From Nitrososphaeraceae archaeon (lineage in GTDB: Archaea > Thermoproteota > Nitrososphaeria > Nitrososphaerales > Nitrososphaeraceae), in NCBI GenBank assembly GCA_030038695.1, contig JASHSN010000566.1, positions 1 through 5,531 of the forward strand: DNA of 5,531 nucleotides. Reading direction: 5' to 3'. Positions 1 through 4,672 of the stretch are shown here, in pieces. The translations under genes were made by a program, and so were the position numbers. Position 1 is the first letter of the stretch, and each line of letters starts with the position of its first letter. The notes beneath the pieces are model-generated. The model was not told the DNA's origin. It did no database searches and was given only the letters and a program-made list of their open reading frames with translations.

Positions 1-169
1 AGCCCATCTACGCTTTTTTAGATTCTATTGATATGTACCGGTGAGGACATCAGGTATTTTCAGTATAATTTTTTTCAAATGTCGGAGGGCTTGTACATTA
101 ATAATGTTATGGATACGATATTTCCACATGATTTCAGTTCCTATCTCCTACAGGTGGGATAAAAGAAAG

Positions 170-343
170 CTATGGGGGTGGTGTACGTATTGTCGGACGT
201 CGCATTGGAGGATGGGGGATTGAAGGTGGCGCTGATCGTGTGGTAAGAAATGGAAGCAAGGACGGTCTGGCAGCAAGCGTTGCTTTCAGATCTATAACAT
301 GTCCATTTCGATATACGGTTAATGTAATGTTGTCCCCGGCAAT
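170..343 (-). pseudogene. Relic of an HtrA/DegP-type serine protease, end of PDZ domain
   Basis: Read on the minus strand, this 57-codon open frame begins with residues containing GDNITLTVYRNGHVIDLKAT followed by LAARPS. That is the closing strand-turn-strand pattern of PDZ domains in HtrA/DegP proteases (G-D-x-V-T-L-T-V-x-R-x-G, then V-T-L-x-x-R-P). A proline/serine-rich tail follows and ends at TAG. There is no start codon. In the same frame upstream, two TAG stops interrupt a plausible continuation (roughly 344-400, including HFNEN and NYLV). No protease domain with His-Asp-Ser catalytic residues is present in the window, so only the C-terminus survives. Intact relatives are membrane-anchored or secreted quality-control proteases. 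The PDZ match is by eye from a short segment, so the family call is moderate and the broken state is clear. Confidence 0.55.
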
Positions 344-405
344 CTAATTTTCGTTGAAATGCCAAATTTACACTAGATAGTTTTGAGCTTATGTTGCTGC
401 CGTAT

Positions 406-543
406 TTACTTAACGTGAGCGCCATAACTGATCGGTAAAAGTATGATACTTCCTTTATAACAGGTCTGTGTTCGCGAATTTGATGGTTCAAATATTCCGT
501 GACCAGCAAAGTGCGCTTGGACTGTATATGTACCGCTCGCAGC
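406..543 (-). pseudogene. Relic of a secreted Ig-like domain protein
   Basis: This 45-codon minus-strand frame lies between two stops and has no start codon. It contains SGTYTVQAHFAGHGIFEPSN, which follows the final strand pair of bacterial/archaeal Ig-like repeats (G-x-Y-x-V-x-A-x-F-x-G, then a Ser/Pro-rich strand). The same pattern is seen in the intact gene at 1085-1900 (HSYTVDAKYDGDSDHQPASA). After about 27 residues the similarity stops and the frame runs into TAA. It lies just upstream, in the same direction, of the PDZ relic. The two could be parts of one decayed secreted protein or two neighbouring decayed genes. Only a short stretch supports the call. Confidence 0.4.
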
Positions 544-647
544 TCAACCGCTATACATAGTATAACAAGCCAGACAAAGAATTCAGAATATAAATCTAGG
601 AAAATTTAATCCTGTATAATTAATCTACCATTATAGATATATTTGAG

Positions 648-758
648 TCAAGTATCTATCAGCGCGATGTATTGACATCTATCACACAGCCAATCATCAG
701 GTTCATATTTTTCGCATTCTCTTTCTTCATAGCAAAAGTCGCATTTCCTCAGAACCAT
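648..758 (-). CDS. 36-residue zinc-ribbon microprotein, copy 1
   Basis: The encoded protein starts MVLRKCDFCYEEREC and ends CDRCQYIALIDT. It has two CxxC knuckles (Cys6/Cys9 and Cys25/Cys28) separated by 15 residues, plus Cys15, the layout of a minimal four-cysteine zinc ribbon. By my alignment 30 of 36 residues match copy 2 at 4962-5072. About half of the nucleotide differences are synonymous and all five cysteines are kept, which argues that this tiny frame is a real protein. The ATG is chosen because it is the same in both copies and lies 29 bases after the start of a shared CTTAAA element. It sits 77 bases downstream of a hicA relic on the same strand, as copy 2 follows an intact hicA. 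Function is unknown; a nucleic-acid- or protein-binding role is only a family-level guess. Confidence 0.75.
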   Translation of the reverse strand: MVLRKCDFCYEERECEKYEPDDWLCDRCQYIALIDT

Positions 759-779
759 TAGAGTTATCACAAGAGTATG

Positions 780-795
780 TGTTTAAGCGTTTTGG
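780..795 (-). promoter_or_regulatory. Conserved promoter-like element of zinc-ribbon copy 1
   Basis: On the minus strand this reads CCAAAACGCTTAAACA, identical to 4925-4940 before copy 2. The CTTAAA core begins exactly 29 bases before the ATG in both copies, the distance expected for an archaeal TATA box of a leaderless transcript. The bases between element and ATG have diverged, so the element itself appears constrained. Confidence 0.5.
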
Positions 796-835
796 TATCT
801 TTAACTGAATAAAAGTATTTCAAAAACCGTATTTG

Positions 836-958
836 TTAGAAATGTTTCAAGAATTCCTTGGTCGCTTGGCGTGCTTATTCCTTGGTCGTCGATCGCAAAG
901 AGACGTCGTCTATTCTGAATGCAGTATTATCTTCTTCAATTAGTATTCTATGTGCCAT
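836..958 (-). pseudogene. hicA: 3' remnant of a hicA toxin gene
   Basis: On the minus strand the last codons read A-T-K-E-F-L-K-H-F-stop, almost identical to the end of the intact HicA at 4673-4888 (ATEEEFLKHF). The two share an 18-base run, GGAATTCTTGAAACATTT. Upstream in the same frame FRIDDVSLRSTT aligns with NRIKLGVIKSIT of the intact copy, but an in-frame TAA (875-877) separates the two parts. The catalytic-histidine region and the HPDG motif are missing, so no functional toxin is possible. A 12-base direct repeat (853-864 and 877-888) lies at the lesion. The frame opens with an ATG at 958, but whether anything is translated is doubtful. The zinc-ribbon gene follows on the same strand, mirroring the intact locus. 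Confidence 0.6.
853..888. repeat. 12-base direct repeat inside the hicA remnant
   Basis: ATTCCTTGGTCG occurs at 853-864 and again at 877-888, a period of 24 bases (8 codons, frame-preserving). The second copy lies next to the in-frame stop of the hicA relic, so the repeat may mark a small duplication that accompanied its decay. Confidence 0.7.
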
Positions 959-960
959 AA

Positions 961-1083
961 CGTATTAACGAATTGAATGCATTGCGAGATGATATTAATC
1001 TTAAAGTCAGAAATCTAATCATAGGGCAGGCTTCTAAACAAATTAATGAAAGATTCAAAAAAATGAAGTGTTGCGTACGCTGA
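961..1083 (+). pseudogene. Possible 5'-truncated helical small protein
   Basis: This 40-codon plus-strand frame reads RINELNALRDDINLKVRNLI and continues GQASKQINERFKKMKCCVR before TGA. The spacing of Leu/Ile/Val among charged residues suggests one long amphipathic helix or coiled coil, more protein-like than chance sequence. There is no usable start: a stop directly precedes the frame (958-960), exactly where the antisense hicA relic begins. It may be the 3' part of a gene cut at that junction. Its stop lies one base from the stop of the convergent gene at 1085. I do not recognise a family, and chance is a real alternative. Confidence 0.3.
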
Positions 1084-1084
1084 C

Positions 1085-1900
1085 TCACGGCTGAGAACTG
1101 TTACTCTGCTGTGAATTTCCAGCATTGTTACTCTGCTGTGAATTTCCAGCATTGTTACTCTGCTGTGTACTTTCTGTAGACCCTTTGATGTTTACTGATG
1201 TTGTTGCAGATGCTGCCTGATGGGTGCTGTCACCATCAAAATTTGCAGTAACTGTATATGACTGCCCTGCGCTAAATGGAGAGAAGACTCCCTGCTCATA
1301 GCTACCATCGGAGGAGGTTGTTGTACTCTCAGTTGAGCCTCCAGGAAGCCCACTAATCTTTATAGTAGCATGAGAAATTCCTTGACCACCGCAGATTAGT
1401 TTACCAATTATTGAGCCAGGGACCGCCTCATCTGAGGGGGTTCCTACTGTTAAATCACAAGGAGTCGCAGCGGATGCTTGATTAGCATTGTTATTCTGCT
1501 GTGAATTTCCTGTAGACCCTTTAATGTCTATTGATGCTGTTGCAGATGCTGGCTGATGGTCGCTATCACCATCATATTTTGCATCAACTGTATATGAGTG
1601 CCCAGCCCCTAACACCACTGCGTGGTCATAGCTACCATCGGGTATTTCTGTTTCTGCTGTTGCTGTTGTTGTTCTCCCAGTAGTAATGTGATGTAATGTA
1701 AGGTGTATAGTAGCATGACCCAATCCTTGACCACCACACTCTAGTTTACCACTTATTGTGGTAGTCCCCTCATTTCCTACTGTTAAACTACAAGCAGTAG
1801 CAGCGAATGCTTGATTGGCTATTGGTTTTGTTGATCCGTACATGAGTACTCCCATAAGCAAGGCTGTGCCTATAGCTATTGCGATTGTTATTCGTAGCAT
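1085..1900 (-). CDS. Secreted protein with two tandem Ig-like domains
   Basis: This 271-residue protein starts with a signal peptide (about residues 1-34: a hydrophobic stretch, then ANQAFAA as a likely signal-peptidase site). Two homologous domains follow, at about 36-129 and 147-240. Each has a near-N-terminal Cys (C37, C148), a second Cys in a GKLxCGGQG-type motif (C55, C170), a DGSY turn, and the Ig-like closing pattern Y-T-V-x-A-x-(Y/F)-D-G-D-S-x-H-Q-x-A-S-A-T. The paired cysteines could form a disulfide in each domain. The C-terminal tail is a Gln/Asn/Ser-rich set of 9-residue repeats (NNAGNSQQS). There is no anchor motif, so it is probably released or loosely surface-bound. The domains resemble bacterial Ig-like repeats (Big_3-type); ligand and role are unknown. 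TATA-like boxes lie upstream. Confidence 0.85.
   Translation of the reverse strand: MLRITIAIAIGTALLMGVLMYGSTKPIANQAFAATACSLTVGNEGTTTISGKLECGGQGLGHATIHLTLHHITTGRTTTATAETEIPDGSYDHAVVLGAGHSYTVDAKYDGDSDHQPASATASIDIKGSTGNSQQNNNANQASAATPCDLTVGTPSDEAVPGSIIGKLICGGQGISHATIKISGLPGGSTESTTTSSDGSYEQGVFSPFSAGQSYTVTANFDGDSTHQAASATTSVNIKGSTESTQQSNNAGNSQQSNNAGNSQQSNSSQP
1099..1168 (-). repeat. 27-base tandem repeats in the Ig-like gene tail
   Basis: Two identical 27-base units (1099-1125, 1126-1152) and a partial third (from 1153) encode NNAGNSQQS on the minus strand. A related single unit occurs around 1487-1510, in the linker between the two Ig-like domains. Because the unit is a multiple of three, copy-number change by slippage keeps the frame. 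Confidence 0.9.
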
Positions 1901-1927
1901 ATCGTAACCGAAACGACTATAACATTT

Positions 1928-1960
1928 CTAATAAAGGATTCGATGGATTATTCTATATAG
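1928..1960 (-). promoter_or_regulatory. Candidate TATA boxes of the Ig-like gene
   Basis: On the minus strand TTTATTAG (1928-1935) is centred about 31 bases before the ATG, suiting a leaderless transcript. CTATATAG (1953-1960) is a better TATA match but would give a leader of roughly 30 bases. No Shine-Dalgarno sequence precedes the ATG, which favours the nearer box. I cannot decide between them from sequence. Confidence 0.4.
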
Positions 1961-2040
1961 TATTTGACCAATAATGATTTTATGCTACATATATCGTACA
2001 CTTATTTACTATTTCTGGTAATTGCAAGGAGCTTCCCTTC

Positions 2041-2213
2041 CTATATGACATAACTCGCAGCCAAACGCCTCGAACTCTCCGAGAATCGCCGTGTCTTAGG
2101 CGAAACGGATGTCGGTGGCCAGGACGAACTCAATGCCGGCGTAGCGTGGAATGACTTCGAGCAACTCCGTCCATGGTCTTGACACAGAGTGAAAGTTGGG
2201 TACTTAGAGTGAC
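2041..2213. other. GC-rich unassigned stretch, possible gene fragment
   Basis: Bases 2051-2200 are about 56% G+C by my count, clearly above the AT-rich flanks. Both strands hold open frames that look protein-like but lack starts. The plus strand reads AAKRLELSENRRVLGE and onward to a stop near 2180. The minus strand reads WTELLEVIPRYAGIEF and onward to a stop in the middle of the stretch. I recognise neither. The composition suggests a fragment of transferred DNA, but no terminal repeats or transposase motifs are visible. Confidence 0.3.
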
Positions 2214-2483
2214 GTGAACAAGGTTCTCCTAATACGACTTCAGCCCAACGCCATGCTGGTCAACGATCTTCGTGCTTTCAGAAGTGATAATATTGCAAGT
2301 TACGACATCAAATGGGCATCGATTCGATCAATCGATTCATGCGAGCAATTGGTTTCCGGATTTGGAATACCCATGAGATTATCACATGCGGCCGCTTTTA
2401 TTATGGCGATCTTGGGTACATTGACCGAACCATCTCAGTATGAGAAGGAGGCTGCTGATGTATGTACGGGGGCCTTGTCATGA
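2214..2483 (+). CDS. Doubtful hypothetical frame, 89 residues
   Basis: A GTG-initiated frame runs to a TGA that overlaps, tail to tail, the stop of the minus-strand gene at 2478. The product has no signal peptide, no recognised motif, and only one mildly hydrophobic segment (SHAAAFIMAILGTL). No promoter or ribosome-binding site stands out. A different plus-strand frame inside it (ATG at 2312, stop at 2441-2443, 43 residues, containing GFRIWNTHEI and GRFYYGDLGYIDR) looks equally or more protein-like. The region may therefore be a decayed gene with its reading frame split, rather than this one. Treat it as unproven. Confidence 0.2.
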   Translation: MNKVLLIRLQPNAMLVNDLRAFRSDNIASYDIKWASIRSIDSCEQLVSGFGIPMRLSHAAAFIMAILGTLTEPSQYEKEAADVCTGALS

Positions 2484-3294
2484 CATCGAATCGCATTTAT
2501 GTTGGCGCGAACACGAGTTGTAAAATCCGTCGGAGTATCCCTTTTCACATATATCGTTTTGCTGGGCTGTTGCGTTGATCTTCAAGATATCATCCAACGT
2601 GCTCCCGCAGGAACCTGCGGAATCCATGGTGCCATCAGTCTCGCCATTTTTATATCCATATCTGTATTCTGGTGTCTTTGCCCACACCTTGACATTGGAG
2701 TTGAATCCGTCCTGATGTCCCAAGTCGCATGCGTTTTGTTTTGTGAAATTGGTCGAATTTCCAGGGAGGGAGCATGCAGCAGACTGATTCCCATCTACCT
2801 TACCAACCCGGTACTCAACCTTATACTCAGGCATTCGCTTGAATAATCCATTGATCATGGTAACGCTATCGAGATATCCTTGCTTACAGAATCGGATCTG
2901 TTGTGTGACGTTGTACACGTCACAAACAGTCGGATCAAAATAGTGGGTAGACAACGTCGAATTCTCACCAAACTTGTAGCCATACTTGTACTCTGGCTTT
3001 GCAGGGACGTGATCTATTTTTGCAAAGATCTTCAAACTCTTTCCGTAGAAATGGTTGTAACCATCGGAATAACCTTCAGCACATTTATCATACTGAACGC
3101 CCGTCTCTGTCTGCTTACTTGAACTATATTTGTCGCATACTCCCGACGCATCACCGTCCAAGAGCTGCAAGTGCACCATCTATCTTCCCGTTTTCATACC
3201 CATACTTATAGATAGCCGTATGTGAGTAAACGTTTGGCACAAAGACAGACAATATCAGTGGAGTTATTGTCAAAGTGAAAAATGTTCTCTTCAT
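2478..3294 (-). pseudogene. Secreted four-repeat Tyr/Gly/Cys protein, split by a +1 frameshift
   Basis: The true start is the ATG at 3294. It follows a strong Shine-Dalgarno (GAGGTG, five bases upstream) and opens a signal peptide (MKRTFFTLTITPLILSVFVP) and the first repeat (IYKYGYENGKIDG). That frame stops at 3151-3153 after 47 codons. The +1 frame, open from 3179, carries on with the rest of repeat 1 and three more repeats to TGA at 2478. Each unit of about 54 residues has P-E-Y-x-Y-G-Y-x-x-G near its start and a C-x-x-G-(Y/H)-x-D motif near its end; PEY recurs at spacings of 55 and 53 residues. Cysteines come in pairs, one pair per unit. The intact product would be about 271 residues and secreted. 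The span is one base over a multiple of three, fitting a single-base insertion. The family is not one I can name. Decay, an assembly error or a programmed shift could each explain the break. Confidence 0.8.
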
Positions 3295-3299
3295 CCTTC

Positions 3300-3305
3300 C
3301 ACCTC
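3300..3305 (-). promoter_or_regulatory. Shine-Dalgarno fixing the start at 3294
   Basis: On the minus strand GAGGTG ends five bases before the ATG at 3294. It supports translation from the signal-peptide start rather than from the ATG at 3179, which would lack both a leader peptide and the first repeat motif. A similar GAGGTG precedes the neighbouring paralogue relic. Confidence 0.6.
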
Positions 3306-3338
3306 ATTGACCATCATGCTGGAGATTGAAGAGATATG

Positions 3339-3628
3339 TCACCTTCCTCCACCCCCTCTCCAACCAGCATTATACCCATCTTCACAAATCGAGGACTTGT
3401 CCGCATTTGCCACCACAATCCCGTGCGCTATCCGAACTATTATTCTCTTTTGCGTCGGTATAACCATACCTGAATCCTTCGCGCAAATTTGTCAATCGTG
3501 TCTCTACTTCTCTTCCACTCTTCTACGAAATTTTCTTCTTTGGGGTCAGGCATAAGACGCTTCTCGGAACTTTTCTCCTCGGCTATAGGACCTAAAAGGA
3601 GGATATAGAAGCACAACTTCCTAATCAA
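3339..3628 (-). pseudogene. Decayed single-repeat paralogue of the 2478-3294 gene
   Basis: Three minus-strand frames must be joined. The first starts at about TTG 3628 (or TTG 3646) with a leader-like segment LIRKLCFYILLLGPIA, then a charged stretch. The second (+1) gives GFRYGYTDAKENN, matching the Y-K-Y-G-Y-E-N-G-K motif of the downstream gene. The third (+1 again) gives KSSICEDGYNAGW, matching D-I-C-E-K-G-Y-S-D-G-F, and ends at TGA 3339. From 3628 the span is two bases over a multiple of three, fitting two single-base insertions. GAGGTG lies ten bases before TTG 3628, but no ATG is present. The intact form would be a secreted protein of about 95 residues with one repeat unit. It lies 44 bases upstream of the larger paralogue, which suggests tandem duplication. 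The homology is by motif only, so the exact frame-switch points are uncertain. Confidence 0.6.
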
Positions 3629-3711
3629 AGAAACGGAGCACCTCAACTTACTATGGAAACATCCAAGGTTGCCATGGAAAATAGATAGGAGCTACTGAAT
3701 CAAGTCATCCT

Positions 3712-3909
3712 TCAAGGACTGTTTGAAATAATCCTTATCCATGGTTCATTACATTTACGTTCACAGTATTCTAACCCTTTTTGATTCAAGAAAACGTCCC
3801 ATTCTGTGTCTCCTACCTTTTCTATCAGGGGTGGTCGTTTACGTCTAAGTTCTTGAACAACTTCTCTTGTTCCTTGCTCTTTGTCAATCACTGCGTGAAA
3901 ACGATACAC
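3712..3909 (-). CDS. Hypothetical small protein
   Basis: From GTG 3909 the product is 65 residues, rich in Arg/Lys/Glu, with no signal peptide or membrane segment. It contains REVVQELRRKRPPL and a C-terminal part with two cysteines (YCERKC) ending IRIISNSP. The frame stays open upstream to 3954 with protein-like sequence (IRLKIQPYPTEPATL), preceded directly by ATG-TAG at 3960-3955. The ancestral start may therefore have been the ATG at 3960, now followed by a nonsense codon, with translation from ATT 3954 or GTG 3909. An A/T-rich stretch at 3995-4008 (TTTATTTATTTTAG on the minus strand) could be its promoter. It is divergent from the glycine-rich gene at 4099. I do not recognise the family. 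Confidence 0.5.
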   Translation of the reverse strand: MYRFHAVIDKEQGTREVVQELRRKRPPLIEKVGDTEWDVFLNQKGLEYCERKCNEPWIRIISNSP

Positions 3910-4067
3910 TAGTGTTGCGGGTTCGGTGGGATATGGCTGAATTTTCAGACGAATCTACATTAGATTTAAGATATCAGAAAACGCACGGTGAAGACTAAAA
4001 TAAATAAAATGTATTCTCTTTACAGAATTAGTTTGTACATATAAGTTGTATAGCGAGGTATCATTGC

Positions 4068-4077
4068 GTATAAATGA
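4068..4077 (+). promoter_or_regulatory. TATA box of the glycine-rich gene
   Basis: CGTATAAATG places a TATA core roughly 26-28 bases before the ATG at 4099. With no Shine-Dalgarno between them, a leaderless transcript is the simplest reading. Confidence 0.5.
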
Positions 4078-4098
4078 ATAGTAGAATGTTATAGTATA

Positions 4099-4380
4099 AT
4101 GAATACAAGGATAAGTACAGTATTAGCTATCACCGGTATCATAGCGGCGATATTACTGTTTGCTGATGGTCCTATAGTAACAACGCAAGCATGGGCATAC
4201 GGCTTTGGCGGCTGCGGGGGTGGCTGGCGACATCACTTCTACGGCGGCTTCGGCAACGGACCCTACAACGGTGGAAACGGTGGCAACGGACCCTACAACG
4301 GTGGAAACGGTGGCAACGGACCCTACAACGGTGGAAACGGTGGCAACGGACCTTACAGCGGTGGTGGCGGGTGGTACTAA
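4099..4380 (+). CDS. Secreted glycine/asparagine-rich repeat protein
   Basis: The 93-residue product has an N-terminal signal peptide (about 1-33: MNTR, a hydrophobic ITGIIAAILLF core, then TTQAWA as the probable cleavage site). A short Gly/His/Tyr segment with a single Cys follows (YGFGGCGGGWRHHFYGGFG). The rest is almost entirely the ten-residue unit NGPYNGGNGG, in about three and a half copies, ending GGGGWY. Such Gly-Asn-Pro-Tyr repeats are low-complexity and usually flexible; cell-wall, matrix or metal/polymer-binding roles are possible but unproven. The strongly biased GC-rich codons come from the repeat, not necessarily from transfer. Start choice is supported by the upstream TATA box and the complete signal peptide. 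Confidence 0.8.
   Translation: MNTRISTVLAITGIIAAILLFADGPIVTTQAWAYGFGGCGGGWRHHFYGGFGNGPYNGGNGGNGPYNGGNGGNGPYNGGNGGNGPYSGGGGWY
4252..4370 (+). repeat. 30-base in-frame minisatellite
   Basis: Three identical 30-base units start at 4252, 4282 and 4312, and a diverged partial unit runs from 4342 to about 4370. Each encodes one ten-residue NGPYNGGNGG-type unit. The lack of any base change between the three full copies suggests recent slippage or gene conversion. Confidence 0.95.
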
Positions 4381-4453
4381 ATAAGATAGACGCATGAACG
4401 GTTGAATATCAACAGCCCTCAGACAAGAAGTTAAGTTATAATAGCTTGTGGAA

Positions 4454-4466
4454 TTTTTTTATATAA
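4454..4466 (+). promoter_or_regulatory. TATA box upstream of hicB-hicA
   Basis: TTTTTTTATATAA lies about 25-35 bases before the first homologous hicB codons (around 4490). It is the best TATA match between the glycine-rich gene and hicA. The T-run could also act as the terminator of the preceding gene. Confidence 0.45.
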
Positions 4467-4489
4467 TTGGCAGCAGACCTACACCAGCT

Positions 4490-4671
4490 ATTGCTGTTAC
4501 AGATGAATCTACATCCGAGAAAACGGAAGGCGGGTTTAGTGGCAGGTGTTTGGAATTACCAGGTGCAATAAGCCAAGGGGAAACCCTGAAGAGTTAAAGG
4601 TCAATATCACAGATGCTATACAATTGATGATAACCTGGATATACGAAGAGGCACACGAAATTTCTGTATGA
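4490..4671 (+). pseudogene. hicB: HicB-type antitoxin gene with a frameshift
   Basis: The first frame gives AIAVTDE, then GGFSGRCLELPGAISQGETL, the hallmark of the HicB partial RNase H-like fold (G-x-x-x-E-x-P-G-x-x-S-Q-G-x-T). It hits TAA at 4595-4597. The frame one base back (GAG at 4591) continues ELKVNITDAIQLMI, the expected following helix, to TGA 4669-4671. A -1 shift at CTG-AAG gives GETLKELKVNITDAI, the same length as the family pattern, so one base is missing. The C-terminus is short, with no DNA-binding domain. No ATG exists in frame; ATT 4490 or an upstream GTG (4448, ahead of the TATA box) are poor starts. In HicBA systems HicB binds and neutralises HicA. As read, the product would lack its second half and probably not fold. 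hicA begins one base after this gene ends. Confidence 0.75.
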
Positions 4672-4672
4672 T

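Noticed and set aside
132..347. A plus-strand Gly/Arg-rich open frame (GGGVRIVGRRIGG)
   Set aside because: It has no start codon and is the complement of the proline-rich tail of the PDZ relic, which explains its Gly/Arg bias.
141..509. A 122-residue minus-strand open frame
   Set aside because: It has no family signal and runs through the PDZ and Ig-like relics, which are read in a different minus-strand frame.
875..958. Start of a response-regulator receiver domain (RILIEEDN)
   Set aside because: The resemblance is only about eight residues, the frame ends after 27 codons, and the downstream part fits HicA instead.
1099..1168. CRISPR-like array
   Set aside because: The units are contiguous without spacers and code in frame; the same holds for 4252-4370.
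2499..2846. A 115-residue plus-strand frame with hydrophobic segments
   Set aside because: It is antisense to the repeat-bearing minus-strand gene, whose repeat motifs, paired cysteines and upstream signal peptide are decisive.
2880..3211. Two further plus-strand frames of 70-80 residues
   Set aside because: They are antisense shadows of the same repeat protein gene.
3307..3555. An 82-residue plus-strand frame
   Set aside because: It is antisense to the decayed paralogue, whose motifs match the neighbouring gene.
4153..4397. Repetitive frames on the other frame and strand of the glycine-rich gene
   Set aside because: They are products of the minisatellite (for example, repeating STVVGSVAT or QRTLQRWKRW) with no signal peptide or start context.
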